Source of the DNA: Castor canadensis
Lineage: Eukaryota; Chordata; Mammalia; Rodentia; Castoridae
Direction: 5' to 3'
Assembly: GCF_047511655.1 (NCBI RefSeq)
Contig: NC_133399.1
Location: 1,863,333 to 1,927,332 of the forward strand
Length of the DNA: 64,000 nt
Position numbers and translations under genes: made by a program. The notes beneath the pieces were generated by a model. It made no database searches and was not told the origin of the DNA. It saw only the letters and a list, made by a program, of their open reading frames with translations. This document shows, piece after piece, positions 35,560 through 48,900 of this stretch. Numbering within the stretch: position 1 is the first letter of the stretch; every line of letters starts with the position of its first letter.

Positions 35560-37100
35560 TAACACTAGTAGTTAAGACCACCACCCCACCATTCTTTATA
35601 TTCCCATTACATTTAGATGTCCAACAAGGGAAGCATACACTTTTGATTCTTCCATGTTCCATCTCATATTCATCATCTTACTTGATCAGCTGAAAAAGAA
35701 CCCTTACTATACAAAGTATCCTAATGAAGTTCTCTGCTCTTTCCAGCCAGCCTCTGCCTCACCCTCAGCTTGAGCCACTATATCAACCTGTCCTTTATTG
35801 TCACATGAAACACAGTCTCAAGGCTAAGGATCTCTGATGCAGGATCTAATTTGGGCCCTCAGGTTCTTTTTAGTACTTTTTGCTCCTATTTACTACTCTT
35901 GAAAAAACAGACCTTCTTTGCCTTGCCTTCAGGCACCTGCACACTCTGTTGTTGGGGTTGTCCTGCCACTGAGACCCTAACATCATGCTTTGCCTCAATC
36001 TGCATTTCATTTTTGGAAAATGCTGTCTAGACACAGGCCAAAGAGAACATCAATTATGTTCATAAACCTATGATAAGTTTTCAATCTCAACTCTCCCATT
36101 TGAAACCCAACTGCAAGGGCACCACCATTGCAGTGAGCTGTGCAATGTAAATTTAGGAATTTGTTAGAACCCTAAGTAGCACATGTCTGGGATCTGGTTG
36201 TGCATTCACGATCCTGCTTCTACATTTTTACATAATTCAAGACCATCAATTTTACTGTGAGAAGATTGGAAAGAGCAGGGACACCAAGGATCACAGCTTC
36301 TGCTGCTGGGAAGCTACTACCTCCTACCATCACCTCATCTGAGTGGAGAATCAAGGGCTCCAGGATGGGTCAGGTTACTCACAGGTAGAGACCAGCATGA
36401 CAGGGTCCTGTGCCATCTTTGCAGATCCACATGCAATGGAGAGGATGGAGGGCCACAAGGCACTGCAGACAACTAAGGCCCCAGACTCCAGTGCTGTGCT
36501 GGGGAAGCCAAGGTCTCTCACCACTGCTTCAAGCAGGTCCAACTTCCTCATCCTCCTGAGACTGGGGACACTGGTCACAAACTCTACTTCTGCCTGTTAT
36601 GTTGATTGTGATTCTTCCCTCTAAGCCAGCTGAGCTCACACATAACAGGGGACTGAGACTGAGTCCAACAGTGTCCATATCAGAAGAAATCTCAGTGATT
36701 CAGAAAATGATGGGAACCAGAAAGTCATTTCCCAAGGATTAGAAGGTAGTCCCTCCTCCCATCACAATCTGATTGGTGAGTCTATACAGTTCTTTCTCTC
36801 CAGCAGTTTTCATTGTGTACTGAACCTGGGACCTGGGACCTTAGATCTGTGTGACAGGAGAAGTGATACCACACCTGGTAGAGTGCCAGGGCCAATAAGT
36901 GATTCCAGGCACAGACCTTAGCAGACCAGGCCTCCTCCCTGGACCTCATATTCACTAGTGTGGGAATGCACTGTACTTGGCTTTTCCAAAAGAACTCTAT
37001 TTCTTTCACATGGAAATGGAGGCAGGTGTCTGCTGAGAATACTCCAAACTCAGCATGTAAGGATATAGCCACTGATTTCACAGAAGGAGAAATTTGTAGG
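35560..37100 (-). repeat. KZFP 5' cassette, copy 1
   Basis: First of four homologous blocks in the same orientation. Shared marks include a stretch reading gcaatgtaaatttaggaattt near 36,145 and the region around the candidate exon 1 and CCAAT box. The plus strand reads from intron-like sequence toward the promoter. The minus strand is the sense of the zinc-finger gene. Confidence 0.65.
36640..36780 (-). promoter_or_regulatory. Candidate KZFP promoter and exon 1, cassette copy 1
   Basis: On the minus strand an intact CCAAT box (ACCAATC, 36,771-36,777) lies about 130 bp before a good donor (TTATGT|GTGAGC, exon end 36,640). The segment matches the same part of cassettes 2 to 4. It is the nearest candidate first exon upstream of the KRAB exon. 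If spliced to KRAB-A, its last ATG would be followed at once by a stop (ATG T|GA), so it would act as non-coding 5' UTR or lead to use of an internal Met. Transcription is not shown. Confidence 0.45.
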
Positions 37101-37244
37101 ACAGGGCAAGTGTGACTTCAATACAATAGGACAAAAGGCCTAGTGTTGTCACAGTATGTTGGTATCAGTCACTAGTCTTTATGGACAAGGATTTCTCACA
37201 CATGTTCCTTCAATGTACTCATTATCACCCCAGCAAGTAAGAAC

Positions 37245-37440
37245 AAGCTGGGCACCAGTGGCTCACACCTGTAATCCTAGCTACTCGGGAGGCAACATGA
37301 GGAGCATCGTGTTTTGAACCAGACCAGGCAAATGGATTGTGAGATCATAACTTAAAAAAATCCTTCACAAAAAAAGGGACAGGAGAGTGACTCAAGGAGT
37401 AGAACCTTACTTTAAGCCACAGTTCTAAAGAAAAAGAAAG
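37245..37440 (+). repeat. Dimeric SINE, well preserved left half
   Basis: ggcaccagtggctcacacct then gtaatcctagctactcggga, followed by a short right half and A-rich tail. This is one of the clearest left halves for classing the family. Confidence 0.85.
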
Positions 37441-37644
37441 AAAGAATATACCAATAAATGAGCCCAATTATTAAATGGAAGAGAAGTTGTCCATACACTC
37501 AAGAAACCCTCAAGCTAATAAAAACCCGTAATTGAGCAGACAGAACCAAATGTGTCTTGTTTTTCCACTGTATTTACAGGCTTTTTCAATTGTTACAAGG
37601 TACATTCTGACAAGATCAACTCCTTTAATGAAATTGCAAACAAC

Positions 37645-37740
37645 TTGCTGGTGCAGAGGCTCAAGTGGTACAGGGCCTACCTAGCAAATGTGAGACACTC
37701 AATTCAAACCACAGTACCACAAAGAAAGAAAATAGTAACA
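37645..37740 (+). repeat. SINE right half
   Basis: gctggtgcagaggctcaagt, ggtacagggcctacctagca, attcaaaccacagtaccaca. Confidence 0.75.
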
Positions 37741-37789
37741 GTTGAAATATTACCAAGGCAAAGGAATCCTAGAAAACACACATGATTAA

Positions 37790-39640
37790 ATAACACCATC
37801 TTTAGTGTTCCCATTACACTTACATGTCTTTCCTCAGTAAACCTAAAACAAGGTAAGGCTCACACTTCAGATATTCCCATTTTCTGCCTCAAAAACTTTA
37901 CCTTAATTGGTCAGAAGAAACAGAACAGCTAATAAGCAAACTTTCCTGAACCTTGTCTCCTTTTTGACACTCCTGAATTCTATGACACACCCTCAACCTG
38001 AAGCACCTCAACAAATGATTTTTATAGTCACCTGAAGACAATCTCAGCTCAGGGGAAAGGACATCTGGTCCAGGAGCTGATCATGCTCACTCTGTTGTCC
38101 TTCCTCTCCCATAGTTGTCCACTATAGTATGCTCCTCCCTAGAAGGCACAGCACTGCAATACCTCACCCTTGAGATGCTGCAGACCTCCGAGTTGGTGCT
38201 GTCCTGCTACTGTGACTTCAATATGGTCAGACCATTCTCCATCTGAAAATAAAGTTTGAACATACTATCTAGACAACTCATGTCAGAGGTTGCAAAACCC
38301 TCAAACCTTCAACACCTTCCCAACATGTCCCCTTTGTCATGAACCTCACATGCACATGCAGAGCCATTGTCGTGAGCTGGGCAATGCAAAGACAGCTTCA
38401 GGTTAGGAATTTATGACAGCCCTAAGAAGAACTGGGCTGCAGACCTGGCTCTAGTCTGAGATCAGCTTCTAAACACTTAGCTAATTCTGGGCAATCACTG
38501 ATGCCCCAAGGATAATGGAGGAAGCCCAAATCTCCCACTCACTGAAGGCTGGGGTGACCTAGAGCTCAGATGCTGAGGAGTCCTAACAGAGCTCTGGGCC
38601 AGGGCTATGTCACTGCACATAGAGGACAGGATGCCAGAGTTTCCCCATCTGAACAGGCCCACCCCAGGACAGAGAAGAAATAGTGCAAAGCTGCACAATC
38701 AGCGACTGAGGACACAAAATGCAGTGATGTACTTGGGAGGACCATGTTTGTACCAATCTTTTCAGGCCATCTTACCTCCTCATCCTCCTACGGTGTGGGA
38801 TGCCAGTTACAAACAACATTTCAGGCTTCTTTGGTGAGTTAAGTTCTGCTCACTCACCTGGGACCATGCGCAGGTCACAGTAGGAAAGAGACTGAATTAC
38901 ATAGAATTCAGCAGCACAATGTGATCCAGAAAATGACAGAGACTGGAAGGCATTTCCTGTATTAAGCAGAGGGTCCTCCTTAGACCAGTCTGTGACTCAC
39001 GAGTTCTCCAGCACTTCTCACTGGCTAGGGATCCAGAACCCACCCCTTGAGATCAGAGTAACACAAGAAGTGATCCCCTAACAAGGAGAGTGCAAAAATC
39101 AAATAATTGAATCCAGGAATACCCCTCAGCAGTTCAGGCCTCCTCCCTGGTGCCTACCCAGTCCAGCCTGGGGACTCACTGTAGTGAAGTAGAACCTGCT
39201 TTTCAGAATGGACCCTTCTTCTTCCACTGGGAAACGGGGCCTGGAATATGCCAAGAAAATTTGGCATTCATTTTCCCATAGGGACACCCTGTAATCGTGG
39301 AAAAGTTGTGGTTCTAGGTGAGGCCAGGAAAATGGAAAAACAGTGCATAAAGATAATATCATATCCACTCTTCGCACACAAGGAACAAATAACAACAAAA
39401 GTGAAGAGATGGAGAAAATGTGGATCCTCTGTCAAAAAGCATTGTAGGAGTTCCTCAAACTACTTTTGCTAAAACACATGAACTCCATGCTCAGCCCATG
39501 AATTAACCAAAAGCAGGAAAAAACATGGCATCTCTCCATTTTCAGTCTTTTCTCTGAGCCATTCCCTGCAGTCACCTTGCAACCCCCTTGGAATTTAGGA
39601 AGGAGAAGATAGATATTTTCTTCATGACTTGAAACCAAAT
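37790..39640 (-). repeat. KZFP 5' cassette, copy 2
   Basis: Homologous to copies 1, 3 and 4. A candidate exon 1 ends at 38,858 with a consensus donor (CCCAG|GTGAGT). The exon holds ctgtgacctgc just before the donor, a sequence I recall from first exons of primate KZFPs such as ZNF91. The CCAAT box position is degenerate (around 38,985). Its ATG would read out of frame into the KRAB-A exon. Confidence 0.6.
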
Positions 39641-39989
39641 CTACCCCCAACAGTAGATCCTTCTTGGATGGGCCAAGCTCCGGATAACAACTCCAGAACC
39701 TCTCCCAAACCTACAACTGAGTTATAACTAGACCACATCTGTGACTGGAACTGTTTAACTATGCAAATCTTTGGTCCCTGCCCCAGTTCCTTGCCTATTT
39801 AAATCTATACTCATGTCTGTACCCTGAAGATGGTGAACATGAGCTCAGTGCTTATGCTGCCTCTTCCCACAGCACATCTCCTAGCTGTGTAATAGTTCTC
39901 CTTTCCCTGCCTTCACCATGCTTCTTTATTTGAAATTGAAGGGTAATTAGCTGGATCTAGAATGTGGAATCTGAGGAGCTTTGGCACTG

Positions 39990-42260
39990 GTCCAAAATTC
40001 TATTTTCAGAATGAGAATGTTGACTGCTGAAAATCTCAGACAGTGGACTCATTTCACAAAGCTTTTCCTCAGATTGTCTAAAGTAGAATCAAAGGATTGT
40101 AGTCAAGCACATCGAAGAAAGAGCAAAGTGGAAATACTATGTACAAAAAAGTTAAAATCATCAAAGGACTGTATAGAAAAAGTATGAAGATGGATATACA
40201 ACTTCAATGAAACCATCACTATAGGTGCTCAACAGAAAACAAGAACAAGAACAAAGAATCAACGTGAAAGTGATTGCAATCATGTAGCCAGAAGAGAAAG
40301 AAAATGCTTTAACATTCACAGAATGTGTTATCAATATCTGAATTTTGTAAATTGTTACAAGTTCTCTAGAGAGAAACAAAAACACTTAAGCTAAGAACTT
40401 AGATTACATGAAGAAAAACAGTGTTAGGAAATTAAGAAATGAGTGAAAATTCGTTACTTTCTTCCGCACTTCTGGTATTCAAGGAAAACCTTTGCTTAAA
40501 GCCATTGCAAGTGAACTATGGGCTAGGTGATACATTGTAATAGGAACAATTAGTAAGAACAGTCATATATGGGTTATATGTGGGAACAGTTATACATGGG
40601 TTGAAGAACAATAGTGGGGAACATGCCAATATGCCTGCCCTGTCCATGAAGCAGCACATCTTTAGCTGAAATGCATGTAGCTAAAATCCTTACAAAAGGA
40701 TTTTACATGTTCAGGAAATTACTATCAATACATTTTACACATACTTGATATCATAAAGGGGAACAGAAAATGTGATAATATATTTAATAATGGATCTCAT
40801 CTGTCAGACTGGCTGAAGTGGTGTAGTGCTTGCCTTAGTGATCACAACATCCTGAGTAAAAAATAAGTAAATAAATAGGTACATAAAGGATATCAGCAAG
40901 ATTGTACTACACCAGCTAAATGCACAGCACATCATTTTGCTGTATTCATAATAACCATCCGAACTTCACATTAATAGAACACCATTTACAAGAACAAAAG
41001 AACAGCAAAAGAACATTGACAGGAAGAGAGAAAGGGGTGAGATGGGGGTGAGAGTAACATGAAGGAACAAGTAGGAAAAATGCTCAACACCACAGGTCAT
41101 CAGTATATTACAAGCATCAGTATACAAAGAAGCTGTTTAATCCTAAATGGATTACTGTAATAAATTAGAACATTACACATATTGGCAAATCACAGAATAA
41201 GGAAATATCCATAAAAGTTCAGGTAAATTCATACGTTATCAAAACTCCCTAGTAAATTTAAATTATCCATACTCTACAGAGCACCAATCCCAAAACCCCC
41301 ACCCTAAAGGAATATTCTGCTAACAGTGTACAACACTAGGGCAACTTTACAAAATGAAAATGAACAAAAGCTTCTGGGTCAACCTCACCACAAGGGACAT
41401 GGTTTGTGGGCTTGATTCTTTGTGAAAGATCTATTGCTCCAAAAACTGTTTTCATGCACCCATTTAAGGTGAGGGAAATACTCAGAGTCATCTTCTGACA
41501 TCCTATGACCTTACTGACCTCTCTTAATCTTTGTCAATGTACACTGAGATGTATTAATTGCAATGTTTATTTTCAGAAACCTTCTGATCTCTTCCACCAT
41601 TTTAGGTTTGCTTAGTGTATCCACATGGTTTATGCCTAATTTCTACTTATGAAGTCTGTTCAATGTGTACTCTTTCCTTCATGAACCATGCTTCATTTAT
41701 GCTCAACTCCAGTGCCTTGCTGTAATTCAACTCATATAAAACATAAGTGCCAAGATTGGACACTCAGGTAATATTGCCAAACATTCCCCCCAAAGACCCC
41801 AAATGTTATGACTTGTGCTGTATTTCTTCGCCATCACTTCTGATAACAAATATGTGGTGTTACCAACACCAACCAAATTTCAAACACCAACTAATTGTCT
41901 TTCAATTCAAATCTGACACCATCCAGACTTAGCACAGTCCCTCCAACTTCTGGGGAGTGTGAAACAGACACCAAACCATAGAACATATTTGCTATGTCTT
42001 GTCACACCAGTCACCTTTCTAAAGTCATAGAGAGGTACCACCTTGAGACAAGTCATGAGAATAAATGCAAACATTGCCTCAATGGGGCTTAGGAAAACAA
42101 CCAAATACATTCTTATTGCCTCAGAAAGTTCAAGGATTTCAGAATCTCTTTGCTACAAAGTAACACAAAGATCAAAACTTTTAATTTATACTGCACACCT
42201 ACACCAACTTCCAAATTCACCAACTTTTGCCCCATCAGGGAAAATATAAAGATGTCTTTC
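39990..42260 (+). repeat. Duplicated block Q, copy 1
   Basis: Same orientation as 54,740-60,430. Landmarks include aatgaaaccatcactatagg (both copies), agaaaatgtgataa and aaagcgcat-free intronic-type sequence. It lacks the 3.2-kb LTR element found in copy 2. A SINE half lies at 40,805-40,885. No gene. Confidence 0.7.
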
Positions 42261-42639
42261 TCTAAGCCTGGGCCTCCCAGGATTGTCTTCATTGGCACAA
42301 ATTACACTCTGTCTAACCATTTATCTCAACACAAAAGGAAAGTGGTGGAATGATTTATTTTGAATGTTGTAACCCTCATAAATATCTGCAAGTAACTCAC
42401 ACTTCCAATCATTTCTGCACTACAAAAGCACAGAACCAACATTCTTCCCATTAGCCCCTCTGCAAACTCAGACATTCCCTCACACACTTCCCAAATGCCC
42501 TATTTTTAACATCAAAAATGACTATGAAGTAATCATTGCAAATATCTTCAAAATGATTTGTAAATTGTTGTAAGGTGAATTTGGCAAATCTGATCCTGAG
42601 TCATCAAACAAATCACACATTTGTGTCACCATAAGTTCA

Positions 42640-43090
42640 TGAAGAACCCTGGTCCCTGTAGATCCTGCCTGTAATCCTAGCTCCTCAGGAGACAGAGACC
42701 AGGAGGATCTTGGTTCAAAGCCCTTGCTAGCAAAAAGTTCTTAAGCCCCTATCTTGAAAACACCCATCAGAAGAAAAGGCTAGTGGAGTCACTCAAGTGG
42801 TAAGAGCACATGCTTAGCAATTATGAAGACCAAACTCAAATCCCAGTGCAATCAAAAAAACAAAAAAAGACCACAAAGATCCTAGCATTGGTAGCTCCTC
42901 CCTGTAAACCTACATACTGGGGAGACTGACTTCAGGATGACAGTCAAAATCAGCTTAGAAAAATTGCTTACCAGACCCCATTTCCAAAATAACCAAAGCA
43001 AAATAGACTGGAGATATGGTTCAAGTGGTTGACCTCTGCTCTGTAAATGCTAAGCTATGAGTTCAAACTTCAGTCCCCAAAATAAAACAG
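42640..43090 (+). repeat. Two tandem dimeric SINEs
   Basis: First 42,640-42,870 (ctgcctgtaatcctagctcc; right half agtcactcaagtggtaagag), second 42,875-43,090 (right half tggttcaagtggttgacctc). Confidence 0.8.
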
Positions 43091-43199
43091 GACCAAGACA
43101 ATTACAGAAGAAAACTGATTTTGCCAATCTCCATGTCTGTCCACTCCCAATTTAATTCATCTACTGTTTTCTCCTCTCTTTGAGAGCAATTTGCCTTTC

Positions 43200-43900
43200 T
43201 GCCTTGACATGCCTACATGCCTTACTTTTGGGGCTTTCCACCTAGAGTAATTCTCTTAAAGTCGGGGTATAAGTTAATCAGCATTCCATTATAAAACCAT
43301 ATTCTAGATACCACCTGTGGAAAAAGAAGAGTTAAGTCAGGAAGAGCACAGTGTCCCCTCCACTCAGAAGCCACCACGTGCACAAGGGATTCACATTTCC
43401 AATAATCTGGCAATGTGTGGGAACCGTGCAAATTTAGGGACTTGTTGCCAGCACTAGAGGCATTGCATCCAGGGGACAGGACATACAGTTTAGCCTAGGC
43501 TTCCCTTGAATCTGATGGACTCAAAGGGAAGCCAGGTCCCAGTGAGGAGTTAGGAGGACACTGCACAGGAGGGCATTGGCCCAGCACAAACTGCATAAGT
43601 ACACGGTGGTATCCCCAGCCACTTCAGTTGGCCAGATAGGGATTTGCAGGCAGAAACTCCCAGCAGGGCTGTGAGCTGGGATGAAGTTGCCTTATAGGGA
43701 CATAGGACTGGGTTCAAGGAAACCAGACCACTGCCACCCACCAGGTGGCAGCAGACCTACGCCCCAACAGTGTGATCAAGGTCCCATCTCCAGAACCCAC
43801 CAGACAGGGCCCAGTCAAAACCACCAGTGCTTCTGGTTCTCACAGTCCCTCCACCCAGCATGGCATATCTCCAGCCACCCTCTCACCATTTCCCTCTTCT
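43200..43900 (+). repeat. Duplicated block R, partial copy
   Basis: Matches 50,330-50,640 and 62,500-63,080 in the same orientation (ctggcaatgtg, then a gggatt/gggactt stretch about 40 bases later). No gene. Confidence 0.6.
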
Positions 43901-44213
43901 GACTCTTCCAGGTGACCTCCCTATGGTCCTGCAGTCACAAGATTTTACGGCTGTGTAGCCTGACAACATGGCAACTATGGGGATAATGTGGTAGGCAACA
44001 TAGACCTCCTACCATTGTCTCCAGAATAGCTAAGATTACAGGTGGGAACCTCCAGCCCCTGGGTTAAGTTTTTCTTTAATTGCGCTTTCCCTGTATTCCA
44101 TTTTGTTTTCACTATTAGGATATCAAATATATATTTTTTACTATTTATTAATTTGTTTTATGTTTTCAACTTTGCAATGTATATTTGCAGTTTATGTTAA
44201 TGCAGTTTGTTTC

Positions 44214-44239
44214 TTTGTGTGTGTGTGTGTGTGTGTGTC
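44214..44239. repeat. (GT)n microsatellite
   Basis: Uninterrupted GT run. Confidence 0.95.
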
Positions 44240-44530
44240 TATTACTATGGGTTTAGACCAAAACCTTTTAATTGCTAGGCAGGCTTTCTAGTGGAGAGCT
44301 ACATCCCTATGTATTTTTATTTTAGGACACAATCTCACTAAATAACTGTGACTGGCATCCAACAGATAATCTTTGTGCAATATCCTCCCCGGGGGATCAG
44401 ATTTTAACTGTGCTGCAACACAACTGAGACTTTCATCCACATTTTTGTGATTCTGACATTTGAACTTTGGCCTAGCACTTCCTCAGCAGGCACATCAAAG
44501 GCCTGCACTACACTGTCCAATAACATTACA
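44240..44530 (-). repeat. Decayed SINE copies
   Basis: Minus-strand right-half fragments at 44,245-44,310 and 44,447-44,515. Confidence 0.5.
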
Positions 44531-44669
44531 CAGTTTCAGGGTCAATGCAGGTATCATGGAATGCTCCAGGGTCTTCCCTTCCATGCCCATACTAATTTCT
44601 CAAATCTTCTCAGCAACTGTAATTACCCAATACTTACATTTATATATGATAACAACTGTGAATAATGAT

Positions 44670-44765
44670 TTTGCAGACTGGAGGCATGGCTCAAGTGTTA
44701 GATCCTGTGCCTAGCAAATGTGAATCCCTAACTTTAAACCCCAGTATGCCCAAGGGAGAGAAAGG
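44670..44765 (+). repeat. SINE right half
   Basis: actggaggcatggctcaagt, cctagcaaatgtgaatccct, taaaccccagtatgccc. Confidence 0.75.
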
Positions 44766-45019
44766 ATTTAGTGTATCTACATTTAACTGTTTTCAGTACA
44801 ATTTCTTTCTGAAATCTTTATTTCTAACCACATTTTCCTTCTCACCAAAAACACATTGCAACTTTTGCAATACTAGAGTACATGGGATATACTCTGTAAG
44901 TATTAGTCAATTTTCATTCTCTCATTCAGAATGAATAATTTCAATTGCTTTAGAAAGAGGTAAGCGACCATAGAGAACTGCTGAAAGAGAAGATTCTCAA
45001 AATCCAAGTCATCTCCTAA

Positions 45020-45115
45020 ATTCGAGGAGGAGGAGGTGTGGCTTATGAAGTAGAACACCTGCTTTACAAGTGCAAAGCCTTGAGTTCAAAACACAATTCC
45101 ACCAAAAAATGTGAA
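45020..45115 (+). repeat. SINE right half
   Basis: gaagtagaacacctgcttta, then gagttcaaaacacaattcca and an A-rich tail. Confidence 0.7.
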
Positions 45116-45119
45116 ATAC

Positions 45120-46010
45120 ATCTTTGTTGATAGCATTAAAGAAGATAATGAAAATTATCAATAATGAGATAATTTTGTAAATAATGGTGAAAATGAAGTG
45201 CCTGAAATCACAGTATCAGATGCAATGATAAAAAGGGGGGAAGTTTGTTTTTGTGAACTTTGATGATTGTGACACCAAGGATAAAACTGTAATTCAGAAA
45301 TATCCTAGTGAAGAGTGTAGTCAGAGAGGAGGTCTAAGAGATGGAGATGGGGCCAGCTGGGAACTGGGATGCTGTGGAGCTTATGGATCGTTGTGGAGAC
45401 TCTAAAAGAGATGAAAAAATGAGAGGACGTTGCACAGTGGAAAAGCATGATCATGAAACACCCCACACTGAAATCCAGCCTCCCTGCCCTTCTTTCTCCA
45501 TTCCATCCCAAACTTCCCACTCAGATAAGCAAGGACCTCTAAATCTGGGAGATACTTCATTTATAAAATCTTAGTTAATTCTCAATTGACTGAACACTGA
45601 TGACTGCTCCCATCTTTCTGACATTCTCCTTTTTCAATGTTTCTCTGGTTTTCCTCCAATGCCTGGAAAGTATTCTCTGGTCTATGAAGTTTCCTGTGGA
45701 CTATGCCACCTGTATTTTTTAGCTAGTCCCTGTAGGTGACTACCACTAACTACCACTTATGTTTCAGGGGCTCACAGAGCTTTTTCCAGCTCGTCTCTCC
45801 TATAGCAGACCAGTATTTTCAACCATCCACTGGAGAATCCTCAAGTCTTTTCATGCCCCAAACTGAAAGCAACATGTCACTAAATGCCCCAGTCATAAAT
45901 AAAGTGAGGCCTTTAGTCCTAAAAACTACTCCCATAACTTTTGATTTATTGTAAAATAATTTCATGCAGCATTTTATTATTATACAGATTTAAAAATTCT
46001 AAAAAAAAAA
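45120..46010. other. No gene recognised
   Basis: Short open frames only, with no domain or duplication seen; an A-run closes the stretch near 46,000. Confidence 0.4.
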
Positions 46011-46019
46011 AAATATCCT

Positions 46020-46310
46020 AGTGTGTGCTGGTTTGTGGTGGCTGATACCTGGCAACTCATCTACTCAGGAGACAAAGACTGGTAGGATCATGATTTGAGA
46101 CCAACCTGGGCAAAAAGTTAATGCAACATCATCTCAGATAATAACTCTGTAAGGTGGTATATGCAAATAATTCCACCGACATTATCAGTGGAAGGATTAT
46201 AGTATGAGGCAACCTTAGTCAAAATGGGAGACCCTACAGGAAAAATAACTAAAATAGTACTAAAGAACTTGGGAGCCTGGCTTGATATCCAAATGCCCAT
46301 GTCCATGGTC
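46020..46310 (+). repeat. SINE left half and diverged follow-on
   Basis: ggtttgtggtggctgatacc, actcatctactcaggagaca, aggatcatgatttgagacca. Confidence 0.65.
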
Positions 46311-46559
46311 AAATATGTGTGACAGAGCCTGTCAGGAAAGAGCAAAATAGGGAAGGATGCTGTCCTTGGGACCTTGTCACAGACTTCAGCTACTGGTGGG
46401 CAGTTGGGTGGGTGCAGTGGAGCGGACATATGGGGAGGAGTAGAGGTTTGCCTGGAAGAACCTCAGGGGTTTTTGTGCTTGTCACAGTGCTCCAGGTCAG
46501 TCAGTGAGCAAGGGGTGCAATCAGCTATGTTTCTGAGCACTCCCCTCCTTGACTAAGGA

Positions 46560-47500
46560 GAAATCAAAGGAACATGGATTCTACCTGCTCTGTCATCAAC
46601 AATGATCAAACTGCATTGGGAAATAGAAAAGACAACAAAAACAATAACAAGAAAATAACCATACCTTAAAATGTTCATCATCAGGGCTAATGAACACAAA
46701 CAAGATATAATCAAAACATAAATCCTGTTAAATACTAGACAAATTAAATGATGTTTGTCACAGCAACATTTGACAAACAACTCAATAAATGAGCACATAT
46801 CCATGACATACCAAGTGATAAATTCATATACCATTAAATTTTCTGAACTAAATTTTATTTCATCCAAGTATCCATAAAAGAATTTTCCCCAATTCTGTAC
46901 AAAATTTATGAAACTTTCATGCTAAGGCATCATTTCATCATTAAAATTTTACATGAAAATGCAGAAAAAATTTCTAACTGCTTAAGTAAACATCAATTTC
47001 ACAGAAAAAGAAAAGATTCTAAACAGGAAAAAGTGAAGTCACTCAAGAATGCAGCCTGTTTATCCTACACTACATGAGGAGAAGGTTGTAAACATTTTTA
47101 AACGTAGAGACCACTGTCTCTGTGCAGATGCAGCCCATGGTGTTTCACTTCAAGGAAGGGAATGAGGAACCTAGAAAACCAAGAAATGTCACTCTATGAC
47201 CTCCACACACACTATTTTTCCCATTTCCATGATGAAATGGCTCACTCTGACACAGGCTCAAAGGGAAAGGTGTCAAATTCTCATCCAGAGCCAATTCATT
47301 GTCCAGAGCTGTGCTGTCTTTTCCTGGCATTGCAAAACTCAAATGAATTCCCAACACCAATGGACATCCCATATTGTAATTCTGAGGACAGTCTGCAATG
47401 CAGAGTGGTAGATATGTGATAAATTTAGCACTGAATCCCACCACACTGGCACCACTGTAGTTTCCAATGCCATATGTATTTGCTCTGTATCATCACCATT
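46560..47500. other. No gene recognised
   Basis: A/T-rich sequence; small frames on both strands without recognisable domains. Confidence 0.4.
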
Positions 47501-47504
47501 CACC

Positions 47505-47775
47505 ATCGTTTTTTTGTGGTACTGTGGTTTGAATCCAGGTCCTCACACTTGCTAGGTAGGTGCTCTATCATGTGAGCCAATACAGGTCCTCACATTTGCT
47601 AGGTAGGTGCTCTATCATGTGAACCACTCCACCAGCCCTTTCTTGTGTTCAGTATTTTTGAGATAGGTTCTTGCAAATGATTTGCTCTGGGCTGGCTTCA
47701 AACCATGATCTTCCTGATCTCTGCTTTCAAGAAGATAGGATTGTAGGTGTGAGTCACTGGTGCAGAGCACCATTT
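47505..47775 (-). repeat. Dimeric SINE with an internal 47-bp tandem duplication
   Basis: Full minus-strand element. The right half contains 47,537-47,583 repeated at 47,584-47,630 with few changes (caggtcctcacacttgctag versus caggtcctcacatttgctag). Confidence 0.8.
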
Positions 47776-48507
47776 CCTATCTTGAAGTTATCTGGTTGAT
47801 GGTACTGTGCACCAGCTTACTAGTACCATACAGACATCATGTAAAAAGACCAAGAATAAACTACCAAAGATACTCGTATTGCTCAGGACATTCTGAGTTT
47901 ACTAACTCCATAGCAGAATCTGGGACCAAGAGCAACACAAGTAAACTCTGAACTTGATAAGCCATTTTATCCAGCAGGCACATCCCAAAGGTATCTCATT
48001 TTCCACTGTCCGTGACATGCATTCTCAGCTGTCACAAACTACATTGTGAGAACAGCTAGAATACCCAAGTAATCCTGCTGAACACTAGTGATTAAAGACC
48101 ACCACCCCACCACATTTCCTATTCTCATTTAAGGAAGGACATCTAAGTGTCCTTCCTTTTAAAATCTATAAAAAGGTAAGCACAAACTTTTAATTTCCAC
48201 ACTTTATGCATCAAAATCACTAGCTTAATTGATGACAAGAAACAGAACACTTACTAAGCAAACTGCCCTGCATGTTCTCTGCTTCCTCCAGGTCTGTGAT
48301 CTCTGACCATGTCCAATAAGAACCAGCAAATGACACCTCCTTTACTGACACTCTAAGGACTGGCTGGCCTCAGAGAAAGATGTTCTGCTATAGGAGCAGA
48401 TGGTGTCCTTCCATCACCTTCATCTCCAACTTTATTTCTGCTCCTGTTTGCTCCTCCCTGTAAAACACAGACCTGCTCTGGTTCATTCTTAAGACCTTGT
48501 GGGTCTT

Positions 48508-48900
48508 TGTAAGAAAAACGATCTTTACTATCAAAGTGTTTGTTCCCCTCTGAGATTACTTAAAAATTCCTCAGGTTGCCAGCTTAGGTGACTTGCACAG
48601 TTAAAGGGTCCTTCCTTCTTCCAGATTCCTTTATGACACTATTGCCTGCCAAACAAATCCCCCAAGCCTTTTAGCCAATCGGGAAAGACTGTGAACCTTT
48701 GACCTGGACAAATCTCAGGTGAGGGGCAGGTACAACTGTGTCAGGGATATAAAGAGGAATCACTGTTAGTCATTTTGTGCTTCCGTGTTTGCTTAGCTGG
48801 AGTGAGCACATGCTTGCACACTCTTGATCAAGAGAAATTGCCTTGCCAAGATTTTCTGTCTCTTGCATGTCTGTTTTCGGCACCTGGGGGTCATCCAACA
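48508..48900 (+). mobile_element. Solo LTR inserted in KZFP cassette copy 3
   Basis: TGTAAGAAAAACG to CCAACA, about 393 bp, same family as 13,711-14,020. CCAAT-like agccaatcggg and TATA-like gatataaaga are present in plus orientation. Flanks gtctt and ctctt may be a 5-bp target duplication with one change. Its promoter would fire away from the zinc-finger gene. Confidence 0.65.

Noticed and set aside
37245..37440. Primate Alu element
   Set aside because: The left half is Alu/B1-like, but the right half is tRNA/ID-like and the element is far shorter than an Alu dimer, fitting a rodent B1-dID-type SINE.
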